A stretch of DNA of 17,839 nt, from contig CAKQUI010000037.1 of assembly GCA_934277495.1 (NCBI GenBank), positions 1-17,839 on the forward strand. Reading direction: 5' to 3'. This document shows positions 7,027-14,217 of the stretch, piece after piece. Position 1 is the first letter of the stretch, and each line of letters begins with the position of its first letter. Made by a program: the position numbers and the translations under genes. This DNA comes from an uncultured Clostridia bacterium (lineage in GTDB: Bacteria; Bacillota; Clostridia; Peptostreptococcales; Anaerovoracaceae). A model generated the notes under the pieces. It was not told the origin of the DNA and searched no databases. It saw nothing but the letters and a program-made list of their open reading frames with translations.

Positions 7027-7755
7027 TCACACCTTTTTACTGTCTTTTTCCTGCATCTGCTGTTTCAGTCTGCGTTCGGCCTCCGGTATCCTCATATAGT
7101 CAGGTTCGACTTCGCTGTACGGGATGCCTCCGTGCTGGCTGAAGGCTGCAGCACCGAGAGCCGCAACAGATGCAGCGTCCTGATATCTTATGCTTTCAGG
7201 GGCTGTCTGTGTTCCTTCCGGTCTCAGCTCAGCCATCAGCTCGCTGTACTTGTCTGCACCGTCGCCAAGGATCAGTATGCTGCTGTATCCTGATGCCAGC
7301 TCCAGGAATTCCTGTACTGTATACGGGCCTGCCTTTATCTCCTCCTGAGGATATCCGTCCTTTATGAAATATCCGCCGGCGTATACCTGCTGCCTCCTGG
7401 CATCCAACATCGGGCATACCAGTGTATCTGCATCAGTATGGCCTGCCGCATTGAGAGCCAGTGCCTGAAGGCTTGATACAGTCACGCAGGGCACTTCTGT
7501 TATCTGCGACAAGGCTCTTGCTGAAGATATGCCTATCCTTATGCCTGTGAATGAGCCAGGCCCTGCAGATACTGCGATCACATCCATATCGTTTATCGAC
7601 GTTCTGCTTTCTGCCAGGATATGCTCTATCTGCGGCATCAGATTCTGCAGATGCGAGAACCTGTCGCTGCCGTGTATTTCCTGCAGCACCTTTCCATCTT
7701 TCATGACTGCCGCCGATGCATACGCACCTGTTGTTTCGATACTTAAAACATACAT
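7027..7755 (-). CDS. tsaB: tRNA threonylcarbamoyladenosine biosynthesis protein TsaB
   Basis: A 242-residue ASKHA-fold protein, degenerate paralogue of TsaD. The N-terminus MYVLSIETTGAYASAAV carries the phosphate-1-like loop; AVSAGPGSFTGIRIGIS (65-81) is the hallmark TsaB segment. TsaB has no catalytic metal site and serves as the dimer partner of TsaD in the t6A complex. It overlaps the end of tsaE by 13 bases. AAGGAG at 7769-7774 is further from the ATG than ideal (13 bases), so coupling to tsaE translation probably helps initiation. Confidence 0.95.
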   Translation of the reverse strand: MYVLSIETTGAYASAAVMKDGKVLQEIHGSDRFSHLQNLMPQIEHILAESRTSINDMDVIAVSAGPGSFTGIRIGISSARALSQITEVPCVTVSSLQALALNAAGHTDADTLVCPMLDARRQQVYAGGYFIKDGYPQEEIKAGPYTVQEFLELASGYSSILILGDGADKYSELMAELRPEGTQTAPESIRYQDAASVAALGAAAFSQHGGIPYSEVEPDYMRIPEAERRLKQQMQEKDSKKV

Positions 7756-8153
7756 CTGTATATACGTTCTCCTTCTTTACTGCCATACTCTATGTATATC
7801 CTTATGGCGTCCTCCGGTATTATATCTTCTATCAGATCCGCCCATTCTATGATGCACACGCCTTCACCGTAAAAAAATTCTTCGTATCCCAGCTCGTACA
7901 TCTCCTCCACATCGCCTATGCGGTATACGTCGAAATGAAAAAGAGGCAGCCTGCCGCTCCTGTATTCCTTGACGATATTAAAAGTAGGGCTTGTGATCAC
8001 ATCATCTATCCCAAGTCCTGCTGCTATGGATTTAGTCAGCGTGGTCTTGCCGGTGCCGAGATCTCCCGTAAGTGCTATCACTGCACCCGGTTCAAGGTCC
8101 TCCGCCAGATCTCTGCCGAATGCCTGTGTTTCATCTTCGTTTCTGATAATCAT
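7743..8153 (-). CDS. tsaE: tRNA threonylcarbamoyladenosine biosynthesis ATPase TsaE
   Basis: TsaE is a small P-loop ATPase needed for turnover of the TsaB-TsaD complex. Numbering from the ATG ending at 8153 gives 136 residues. Walker A GDLGTGKTT is at 30-38; the family signatures SPTFNIVKEY and IIEWADLIED are both present. Start choice is uncertain: in-frame ATGs end at 8153, 8168 and 8189, none with a good ribosome site. The promoter -10 at 8178-8183 makes the 8189 start impossible for that transcript and leaves 8168 nearly leaderless, and homologues begin near MIIRNEDET, so I favour 8153. It is the first gene of the tsaE-tsaB-rimI-Cys protein-tsaD-ABC-F operon. Confidence 0.93.
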   Translation of the reverse strand: MIIRNEDETQAFGRDLAEDLEPGAVIALTGDLGTGKTTLTKSIAAGLGIDDVITSPTFNIVKEYRSGRLPLFHFDVYRIGDVEEMYELGYEEFFYGEGVCIIEWADLIEDIIPEDAIRIYIEYGSKEGERIYRCMF

Positions 8154-8177
8154 TGTTTTTTCTTTCATAACTTTATT

Positions 8178-8206
8178 ATTGTACCACATCCGTCTGCTTT
8201 TTTCAG
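8178..8206 (-). promoter_or_regulatory. Promoter of the tsaE operon
   Basis: On the minus strand, CTGAAA (8201-8206), 17 bases, TACAAT (8178-8183), with TGG directly before the -10 giving an extended -10 element. Expected start is near 8171, only about 18 bases before the favoured tsaE ATG. The -35 overlaps the T-rich end of the ribU terminator. Confidence 0.6.
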
Positions 8207-8237
8207 CAAAAAACTGAAAGGCCGCACTGCCGGCGGC
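8207..8237 (-). terminator. Intrinsic terminator after ribU
   Basis: On the minus strand GCCGC (8233-8237) pairs with GCGGC (8221-8225) over a seven-base loop and is followed by CTTTCAGTTTTTTG, a T-rich tract. A competing CCGG pairing further upstream is also possible. The stem is short but GC-only, so moderate confidence. Confidence 0.55.
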
Positions 8238-8307
8238 TTCCGGCTGTCAGATCAGCGGAAGATATACCTGTCATGCGACCCTGATATGCTTGTTGCTCAT
8301 GTACTGC

Positions 8308-8841
8308 CTATCTGTGCAGGAAGGCTGAAACTCTCTTGTAGAGAACGAATGTCACAAGTCCGTTCACTCCTGCCTTGATGAGATTGAATCCTGCTATGAA
8401 CGGCATCAGATCCCATACCATGCTCCTTGGAACGCCCATGAACAGCGGCGTTATGATAAGATTTGCTCCCACCATGGCTGCTGCCATGGCAAGTATACCT
8501 GCGACAAGTGCGATCACTGCACCTTTTCTCGTCTTGTTGAACTTGTAAATAGTCCCTGCTACCAGCACCAGTACGCCTGTTGCGATGACGTGCATTATGA
8601 TGCCGTATGCGCCGCTGGCTGCACTGACCGTCACGCCCTGTATCACTGATGTCACCACTGTCAGCAGCAGGCCTCCCAGCGGACCGAATGCAAATGTACC
8701 TATCAGGATAGGTATGTCTGCCGGGTCATATTCCAGGAACGACACTGCCGGGAATATCGGAAAGTGTATGAAATATACAAGGACTATGGAAATCGCTACA
8801 AGCATCCCCATCTTGGCAAGTACAACTGTTTTGTGATTCAT
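8308..8841 (-). CDS. ribU: Riboflavin ECF transporter substrate-binding (S) component
   Basis: A 177-residue integral membrane protein with about six hydrophobic segments. S components bind a vitamin and dock on a shared EcfA/A'/T energising module, which is not in this window. Family features include an N-terminal MLVAISIVLVYF segment, the LEYDPADIPIL loop and FGPLGGLLL. Riboflavin as substrate is inferred mainly from the FMN riboswitch upstream and agrees with RibU-like sequence. The start is the ATG ending at 8841, with AGGAGG 9 bases upstream; the longer in-frame start at 8925 lies immediately after the attenuator T-tract and would add a charged, non-membrane N-terminus, so it is rejected. 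Confidence 0.92.
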   Translation of the reverse strand: MNHKTVVLAKMGMLVAISIVLVYFIHFPIFPAVSFLEYDPADIPILIGTFAFGPLGGLLLTVVTSVIQGVTVSAASGAYGIIMHVIATGVLVLVAGTIYKFNKTRKGAVIALVAGILAMAAAMVGANLIITPLFMGVPRSMVWDLMPFIAGFNLIKAGVNGLVTFVLYKRVSAFLHR

Positions 8842-8926
8842 TTTCAAATTCCTCCTCAGATTATGATAATAATGATGTGTTATGAAGGAATCTGTCAGGA
8901 CGGTCCGGTATCTTTGCCGGGCCATG

Positions 8927-8956
8927 AAAAAAACCCTCCGGAAAGGTTCCAGGGGG
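8927..8956 (-). terminator. Attenuator terminator of the FMN riboswitch
   Basis: On the minus strand CCCCCTGGAA and TTCCGGAGGG form a 10-bp stem with one mismatch, followed directly by seven T residues (8927-8933). It lies between the aptamer and ribU, the usual place for the expression platform. FMN binding would be expected to favour this hairpin and stop transcription. Confidence 0.85.
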
Positions 8957-8992
8957 CTGAAATTTTATCACTTAAATACGCATGAAGTATTC

Positions 8993-9139
8993 TCGTTTCT
9001 TTCATCCGGACTATGACCGTCGGTACGGGGTTCACACCCGTTCGGCATCCGCAGCACATGATATTCTCTGCTGCATCCGCTCGTGGACTCGCTGCCTTGG
9101 CAGACCACCACCGGTGAGGACTTCCACCTCGCCCTGAAA
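8993..9139 (-). ncRNA. FMN riboswitch (RFN element)
   Basis: The minus strand carries the RFN blocks in order: AGGGCGAGGTGGAAGTCC near 9139-9118, TCACCGGTGGT, GCGAGTCCACGAGC, then AACGGGTGTGAACCCCGT, ACCGACGGTCATAGT and finally CCGGATGAAAGA ending near 8997. These match the conserved FMN aptamer segments. FMN binding turns off riboflavin synthesis or uptake genes; here the target is the ribU-like transporter. A variable arm (about 9040-9075) with CTGC/GCAG pairing is inserted before P6. Confidence 0.96.
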
Positions 9140-9156
9140 CAGATTTTCATATACAT

Positions 9157-9185
9157 ATTATTACATACGCATGATATACTGTCAA
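9157..9185 (-). promoter_or_regulatory. Promoter of the FMN riboswitch-ribU transcript
   Basis: On the minus strand a perfect -35 TTGACA (9180-9185) is followed after 16-17 bases by TAATAA/AATAAT (9157-9163). Expected start is near 9150, about ten bases before the aptamer begins. Confidence 0.8.
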
Positions 9186-9199
9186 CTGCCAGATTATGT

Positions 9200-9228
9200 T
9201 TGATTTATACTGCTGCTGCCTGTAAAAT
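9200..9228 (+). promoter_or_regulatory. Candidate promoter of the CoA-transferase gene
   Basis: TTGATT (9200-9205), 17 bases, TAAAAT (9223-9228) on the plus strand. A second possible -10, perfect TATAAT at 9253-9258, has no good -35 but would give a 20-base leader containing the GGGAG ribosome site. Either or both may be used. Confidence 0.55.
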
Positions 9229-9285
9229 CATATTATCAGAAGAACACATGGGTATAATATATTTTACATGGGAGAAAATCAGAAC

Positions 9286-10620
9286 ATGAAACATTATGAT
9301 GAATACAGACAGAAACTCTGTACGCCCGACGAGGCGGTCAAAGTCGTCAAAAGCGGAGACTGGGTGGAATACACCACGGCCAACGGCTTTCCGGTGCTTC
9401 TTGACGAAGCACTTTCCAGGAGACGTGACGAACTCTCGGATGTCAAAATCAGGGGCAATCTCATCTTCGGACCGATAAAAGTAGTTGAATGTGATCCGGA
9501 GCGTGAACATTTCATATACAACAGCTGGCACTGCTCTGCTTATGAACGCAAGCTTTGCGACAAGGGACTCTGCAACTACATCCCTATGGTTTTCCGTAAC
9601 GTTGTGCAGTACTACAAGCATTTTCTTGAGATAAATGTAGCTATGATCGCAGTGACGCCTATGGACGATCACGGCTATTTCAATCTTTCCGGCGCCACCG
9701 GTATCGCCAAAGGCATACTGGACAAAGCCGATGTGGTGATACTGGAAGTCAATGAGAACCTGCCTAAGATATACGGGGCCATCGGAGACAGCATACACAT
9801 ATCCGAAGCCGATATGGTCGTCGAAGGTCCCCACGGTCCTCTATACCAGGTTGCGCTGGATGAGCCCACAGAAACAGAAATCAAGATCGCTGAAAACATC
9901 ATGCCGTACATCACTGACAGCTCTACGCTGCAGCTTGGTATCGGAGGGCTTCCAGGAGTAATAGGCAGGATGATAGCTGATTCTGACCTCAGAGATCTTG
10001 GCATGCACACAGAGCTCTGCTCCGATGCATACTACTATATCCACGAAGCAGGCAAGCTCACCAACAGATACTCAACGCTGAATCCCGGCAAAGGAGTCCT
10101 GGGTATCGCCTTCGGCACAGAAACACTTTACGAATGGATCAATGAGAATCCCGGCATAATCTCATATCCTCTGGAGTATGTCAATTCGCCGGAGATAATC
10201 GAAAGGATCGACAGGATGATATCTATCAACAGCTGTATTTCCACAGATCTCTACGGTCAGGTATGTGCCGAAAGTTCCGGCACCAGACAGATAAGCGGTA
10301 CAGGCGGACAGCTGGACTTCCTGACAGGCGCCGCCATGTCTAAAGACGGCAAAGCCTTCATATGCATGCCTTCCGTATTCAGAGAAAAGGACGGTACTGT
10401 GGAGTCGAATATAAAGCCCATGTTCAACGGCGATATCGTGACTTCACCGAGAAGCCAGATGTATTATCTCGTCACAGAATACGGAGCTGTGAACCTTGTC
10501 GGCAGGAGCACCTGGGAACGTGCGGAAATGATAATCTCCATAGCTCATCCGGACTTCAGGGACGAGCTTGTAAAAGCTGCCGAAAACCAGAACATATGGC
10601 GCAGATCCAACAGGCGCTGA
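9286..10620 (+). CDS. Acetate-dependent CoA-transferase, butyryl-CoA:acetate type
   Basis: A 444-residue protein of the acetyl-CoA hydrolase/transferase family, predicted to move CoA between an acyl-CoA such as butyryl-CoA and acetate in the cytosol, the final step of butyrate formation in many anaerobes. Conserved stretches include [42 protein letters not shown] and the active-site region [11 protein letters not shown], where E329 is the expected glutamyl-CoA nucleophile, followed by [10 protein letters not shown] and [15 protein letters not shown] near the C-terminus. The start at 9286 is preferred over 9268 because GGGAG (9270-9274) precedes it. It is monocistronic and ends at a strong terminator. 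By sequence reading alone, butyryl-, 4-hydroxybutyryl- or propionyl-CoA specificity cannot be separated. Confidence 0.9.
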   Translation: MKHYDEYRQKLCTPDEAVKVVKSGDWVEYTTANGFPVLLDEALSRRRDELSDVKIRGNLIFGPIKVVECDPEREHFIYNSWHCSAYERKLCDKGLCNYIPMVFRNVVQYYKHFLEINVAMIAVTPMDDHGYFNLSGATGIAKGILDKADVVILEVNENLPKIYGAIGDSIHISEADMVVEGPHGPLYQVALDEPTETEIKIAENIMPYITDSSTLQLGIGGLPGVIGRMIADSDLRDLGMHTELCSDAYYYIHEAGKLTNRYSTLNPGKGVLGIAFGTETLYEWINENPGIISYPLEYVNSPEIIERIDRMISINSCISTDLYGQVCAESSGTRQISGTGGQLDFLTGAAMSKDGKAFICMPSVFREKDGTVESNIKPMFNGDIVTSPRSQMYYLVTEYGAVNLVGRSTWERAEMIISIAHPDFRDELVKAAENQNIWRRSNRR

Positions 10621-10650
10621 CATAAACCGAAAAGCTTCCGAAATGCAGAA

Positions 10651-10694
10651 AGGGTCCGGCTGTCTGTCCATAAAAGCCGGACCCTGTTTTTATT
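10651..10694 (+). terminator. Strong intrinsic terminator after the CoA-transferase
   Basis: A perfect 11-bp stem AGGGTCCGGCT (10651-10661) / AGCCGGACCCT (10675-10685) with a 13-base loop, followed by GTTTTTATTTT. It begins 30 bases after the CoA-transferase stop. On the opposite strand the T-tract is weaker (TTTCTGC), so any stop for the converging GGDEF gene would be inefficient. Confidence 0.95.
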
Positions 10695-10807
10695 TTGAAA
10701 TAATATCGTTTTCGTCGTTACGGAATATCAGAAAATGCTGCATCTGATCCTGCATCAGGCTCCTGTCCCTGCGGTTTGACGGGATCCTGCTCCGGTATTC
10801 CACGGTT

Positions 10808-11917
10808 TCAGCCGGCGTTTTTCATTTCTACCATAACAGCTTTTTTCTTGCCGGAGCCTTTTGCTGCATAAAGAGCTCTGTCAGCATACTCGAACAGTGT
10901 ATCATACTCCTGCCTGTCCGGTCCTGCCACCACAAAGCCTATGCTGCAGGAGGCTTCTACAGACAGCCTGCTCCTGGCAAGTCTGCATATACGTTCCTGT
11001 ATAAGCTCTGATTTTTCTCTCAGAGACCTGATATCAGCCCTATCCTTTACGAAAACTATGAATTCATCGCCTCCGAACCGTCCAAGTATATCATCCGGGC
11101 CGAATGCAGTTTTGATGATATCGCCTGCCAGCACCAGCATCCTGTCGCCTGTGTTATGACCGTACCTGTCATTTATATGCTTGAAGTCATCCATATCTAT
11201 TATACACATGGCGTACTGTCCGTCTTCACTGCATGAGTTAAGATAAGCACTCACTGCTTCCCTGAAGGCCTCTTTGTTGAGCATACCGGACAGCGGGTCT
11301 GTCATGCTGAGATGCTGATACTCAAGACGCATCTCATAATCTTTCATCCTGAGGGTAAGTATTATCTGTATTATCGCTATGGAAAATACCAGGCCCACAG
11401 CTGAATTCATTATATCATGCTGGGCAACTGAAGGATTTTCGAAGATACAGGCTGCTGTTATATATAATATCTCTGCAGCTGACAGCAACGCATATACATA
11501 TGTCTGCGGTATTATAAAAAGCGTCGGCAGCACTATGTACATCATGGACATGGACGAAGCCTGCGTAGTGTATGGAACAAATATATCTATGCCTATCGAA
11601 AAGCTCAGCACCACTGCATCGAACGCCATGCACATGGCAAAGGACACCCAGTAGCTCTTTTTCTTTTTCCTGCTGTATATGGCTGCACACACAAAACACA
11701 GCAGCAGTGCAGGCAGCAAGATCAGATGGTTGGGTCTTATCTCCCACTCCTTTATCACCACAGGCATTATAACGAAACAGCAGAGCAGCAGTGCGATCGC
11801 AGTCAGGCTTATCGTCTTCAGGTTCCTGATATTGCGCTCTGCGGCTTCCTCACGTGTATCCCTGTAATACGCTTTTCTTTTTTCTCGTTCATTTGCAATG
11901 TATAATGCAGTTTTCAC
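10808..11917 (-). CDS. Membrane-anchored GGDEF diguanylate cyclase
   Basis: Predicted to make c-di-GMP from two GTP. I place the start at the GTG ending at 11917 (369 residues), because GGGGGAGG lies 5 bases upstream; the ATG at 11932 has no ribosome site and its first codons are that Shine-Dalgarno sequence. Six hydrophobic segments occupy about residues 34-190, resembling a generic membrane sensor. The GGDEF domain spans about 200-365: DPLSGMLNKEAF (207-218), metal-binding D241 in IIDMDD, and RFGGDEF (active-site GGDEF at 282-286). The RxxD inhibitory I-site is absent (GPDD at that position), so product feedback of the usual kind is unlikely. After the TGA stop the same frame stays open for 29 more codons with coding-like composition. 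Confidence 0.92.
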   Translation of the reverse strand: MKTALYIANEREKRKAYYRDTREEAAERNIRNLKTISLTAIALLLCCFVIMPVVIKEWEIRPNHLILLPALLLCFVCAAIYSRKKKKSYWVSFAMCMAFDAVVLSFSIGIDIFVPYTTQASSMSMMYIVLPTLFIIPQTYVYALLSAAEILYITAACIFENPSVAQHDIMNSAVGLVFSIAIIQIILTLRMKDYEMRLEYQHLSMTDPLSGMLNKEAFREAVSAYLNSCSEDGQYAMCIIDMDDFKHINDRYGHNTGDRMLVLAGDIIKTAFGPDDILGRFGGDEFIVFVKDRADIRSLREKSELIQERICRLARSRLSVEASCSIGFVVAGPDRQEYDTLFEYADRALYAAKGSGKKKAVMVEMKNAG

Positions 11918-11967
11918 TACGACCTCCCCCATGTATATGCTAACTTTTTTAAAACCTCTGCTAACTC

Positions 11968-11997
11968 ATTATACAACATCCAGCATTGCAATGTTTC
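11968..11997 (-). promoter_or_regulatory. Candidate promoter of the GGDEF gene
   Basis: On the minus strand a perfect -10 TATAAT (11968-11973) with a weak -35 GAAACA (11992-11997) 18 bases away. It would give a leader of about 45 bases. The leader holds two GTTAGC repeats. No terminator hairpin was seen after ktrA, so read-through from the ktr operon is also possible. Confidence 0.45.
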
Positions 11998-12034
11998 ACA
12001 AAAAACAGCTATATGACGACAAAAATCCACAAAA

Positions 12035-12721
12035 TCATATCTGGTGATGTTCTCTGTTCATGACTCTGCGCTCAAACCTGTCTGCGTCATTGAATCTGCC
12101 GATGACTACGATAGCATCGTCTTCTTCCAGGATATGCTCCGGAGACACCTCCGAAAGCGTTATATCCGGCTCCTTCTCTAAAGCGACGAGTTTCAGACCG
12201 TACTTTTCCATACCCAGTTCTCTCACTGACATGCCAGTAACGGATTTTCCGACCTTTATTTCTGAAACTACGATATCACCGTTCAGGCGCATTATATCCA
12301 GTGCTTTCGATCCCAGAAGCACTGCAGCCAGACGCGTAGCGGTCTCCCTTTCAGGATGCACCACCTCCGCTCCGATCTTTTCCAGTATCATGCCGTGTTC
12401 GATGCTGTCAGCCTTGGCGATGACCCTTGGCACTCCCAGCGTCAGCAGATGCAGAGCAGTCATCAGACTGACGTCTACTTTTTCTGCTATACATACTATC
12501 GCCGTGTGACATTCTCCTATACCCGTGTCCTCAAGGGCATCCTTTGTGATGTTCTGCATATGGAAAGCATCCTGCACATATGATCTGACCTGCCGCAGTT
12601 TGTCCTCGTCGCTGTCGATGACCATTACGTCGGTGCCAAGCTCCGACAGAGCCTTAGCCAGCGACATCCCGAAACGGCCAAGACCTATAACTGCAAATCC
12701 TGATTTTATTCTTTCCCTCAT
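12035..12721 (-). CDS. ktrA: Potassium uptake regulatory subunit KtrA (RCK protein)
   Basis: A 228-residue cytoplasmic gating ring subunit. The RCK_N Rossmann domain (about 8-130) shows VIGLGRFGMSLA with the nucleotide-binding GLGRFG at 13-18 and the acidic strand end VIDSDED. The RCK_C (TrkA_C) domain covers about 140-220. In the B. subtilis family ATP/ADP at RCK_N and c-di-AMP at RCK_C control the channel. It starts 21 bases after ktrB with AGAGGA before the ATG, so both are one operon. Length fits KtrA (about 220) rather than the doubled TrkA (about 450). Confidence 0.95.
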   Translation of the reverse strand: MRERIKSGFAVIGLGRFGMSLAKALSELGTDVMVIDSDEDKLRQVRSYVQDAFHMQNITKDALEDTGIGECHTAIVCIAEKVDVSLMTALHLLTLGVPRVIAKADSIEHGMILEKIGAEVVHPERETATRLAAVLLGSKALDIMRLNGDIVVSEIKVGKSVTGMSVRELGMEKYGLKLVALEKEPDITLSEVSPEHILEEDDAIVVIGRFNDADRFERRVMNREHHQI

Positions 12722-12742
12722 ATATGTCCTCTTTTCATAATA

Positions 12743-14038
12743 TCAGCCTATAGTGATATCCTCCTCCGAATATCTGCATGCCGGCACTTCTCTGCTCATC
12801 CAGACAGTTGCCAGTGTCAGTGCACCGAGCCTTCCCGTATACATCGTCAGCGACAGCAGCACCTTGCTTGCGGCACTAAGATGCGGCGTTATCCCTGTAG
12901 AAAGACCTGTAGTCCCGTAGGCGCTGACGACTTCAAAGGTTATCTGCTGGAAAGTCAGCTCAGGCTCTGTCATACATATCAGGAAAACCATGAAAACTAT
13001 CACCGACGCTGCCATGACGAATACCATGAATGCCTTCGTCACCGTGCTTTCCGGTATCGTTCTCCTGAAGGCTGAACAATGCCTGCTGAAAACCGTGCTG
13101 TGTGCTTTTCTCGCAAGTACGAAAAACGTAGTCGTCTTGATGCCGCCTCCTGTGGAGCCGGGAGATGCTCCGATGAACATCAGCACCATCAGCACAAGAA
13201 GCCCCGCACTGCTTATGGACCCCACCGATACACTGGCAAAGCCCGCAGTCCTGGCTGAAACACTCTGAAAAAATGCTTCGAGCCACGAAAACCTGCTGCC
13301 CTCTGAAAGTTTCAGCATCAGTGTTCCTCCGATGATAAGCATTGCAGTAGTCACAAGTACCGCTTTGGTATGCAGCGACCACCTTGACGGCTTTTTACCT
13401 GATACGAGCTCTGTTATCACAAAAAAGCCAAGACCTCCGAACACGATCAGTGCACTGGTGACTGCGCAGAGCCATGTATCCGACTGGTAGTTTACGAGAC
13501 TGTTGCCATTGCCCAGCACATCGAATCCTGCATTGTTGAAGGCTGCGATGGAGTGGAATATACTGACCCGGACTGCATCTGCAATATCATAGTCGTGACT
13601 GAATGAAAAGAAACTGCAGGCGGCTCCCGCAAACTCAAAAGCAACAGTGACATAAAGCACTGCCTGCACCACGCCCTTGATGCCTTTTCCTGTAGAAAGA
13701 TTCAGTGCTTCTTTTATAAGGCGCTGGCTCCTCATGCTGAACCTGCCTCCCGCTGCAAGTATGATTATCACGCCAATGGAGGTTATCCCCAGACCGCCTA
13801 TCTGTATCAGCACTGCCAGAACTACCTGTCCGAACAGAGAAAATCCGATTCCGGGATCGACGCTGACAAGCCCTGTCACACATACTGCGCTTGTAGCTGT
13901 GAACAGGCTGTCCACAAAGGGGATGCCGCATCCGTCTGCCGATGAGACCGGCAGCATCAGCAACAGCGTGCCTGTCAGTATTATTATGAAAAACCCGGCA
14001 GCTACCATCCGCCTCGGACTGAGCTTTCTTGACCCCAT
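12743..14038 (-). CDS. ktrB: Potassium uptake channel subunit KtrB
   Basis: A 431-residue membrane protein of the TrkH/KtrB superfamily with eight transmembrane helices in four M1-P-M2 repeats. The four selectivity-filter loops are seen: TSAVCVTGLVS, AFNNAGFDVLG, SARTAGFASV and SAYGTTGLSTG, each with the key glycine. The glycine-rich gating loop of the third repeat is visible in GASPGSTGGGIKT. The C-terminal MYTGRLGALTLA is typical of KtrB. Start at the ATG ending at 14038 keeps the conserved KLSPRRMVAAGF N-terminus; a GGAAGG site lies rather far (12 bases) upstream. First gene of ktrB-ktrA. Confidence 0.95.
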   Translation of the reverse strand: MGSRKLSPRRMVAAGFFIIILTGTLLLMLPVSSADGCGIPFVDSLFTATSAVCVTGLVSVDPGIGFSLFGQVVLAVLIQIGGLGITSIGVIIILAAGGRFSMRSQRLIKEALNLSTGKGIKGVVQAVLYVTVAFEFAGAACSFFSFSHDYDIADAVRVSIFHSIAAFNNAGFDVLGNGNSLVNYQSDTWLCAVTSALIVFGGLGFFVITELVSGKKPSRWSLHTKAVLVTTAMLIIGGTLMLKLSEGSRFSWLEAFFQSVSARTAGFASVSVGSISSAGLLVLMVLMFIGASPGSTGGGIKTTTFFVLARKAHSTVFSRHCSAFRRTIPESTVTKAFMVFVMAASVIVFMVFLICMTEPELTFQQITFEVVSAYGTTGLSTGITPHLSAASKVLLSLTMYTGRLGALTLATVWMSREVPACRYSEEDITIG

Positions 14039-14077
14039 TGCAGTTTCCGACCTTCCTTTCCTGTTGTTTATTCTGAT

Positions 14078-14105
14078 ATTTTAACATCATATCACAGATC
14101 AGCAA
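14078..14105 (-). promoter_or_regulatory. Candidate promoter of ktrB-ktrA
   Basis: On the minus strand TTGCTG (14100-14105), 16 bases, TAAAAT (14078-14083), preceded by TGT as an extended -10. The leader would be about 35 bases, too short for a c-di-AMP riboswitch. Confidence 0.5.
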
Positions 14106-14139
14106 ATAGTACTTACTTCTTATTTTCTCGTTTTTTGCC

Positions 14140-14168
14140 TTTTCATGCACATTTCTTTGTGCTAAAAT
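14140..14168 (+). promoter_or_regulatory. Candidate promoter of the pseudouridine synthase gene
   Basis: TTTTCA (14140-14145), 17 bases, TAAAAT (14163-14168) with TGC directly before it (extended -10). Start is expected near 14175, about 43 bases before the ATG. Confidence 0.5.
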
Positions 14169-14217
14169 CACATAGATGAATTATCGCTTGATAAAGACAA
14201 TGTAAAGGATCAGATGA

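Noticed and set aside
8222..8307. Open frame continuing past the ribU TAG stop
   Set aside because: It reads through the terminator hairpin and the translated residues look random; an open stretch of this length is expected by chance.
9230..9290. Rex operator in front of the CoA-transferase
   Set aside because: No TTGTTAA/TTAACAA-like dyad was found in the promoter region.
9205..9834. 209-codon minus-strand open frame over the ribU/CoA-transferase promoters
   Set aside because: It is antisense to the CoA-transferase coding region, has no ribosome site and resembles nothing known.
10718..10804. Possible small separate gene after the GGDEF stop, in a different frame starting with GTG
   Set aside because: No Shine-Dalgarno sequence, only about 37 codons, and the GGDEF frame itself gives the more protein-like reading here.
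13635..14171. 178-codon minus-strand open frame overlapping ktrB
   Set aside because: Same strand but different frame from ktrB; its product is low-complexity and lacks a start signal.
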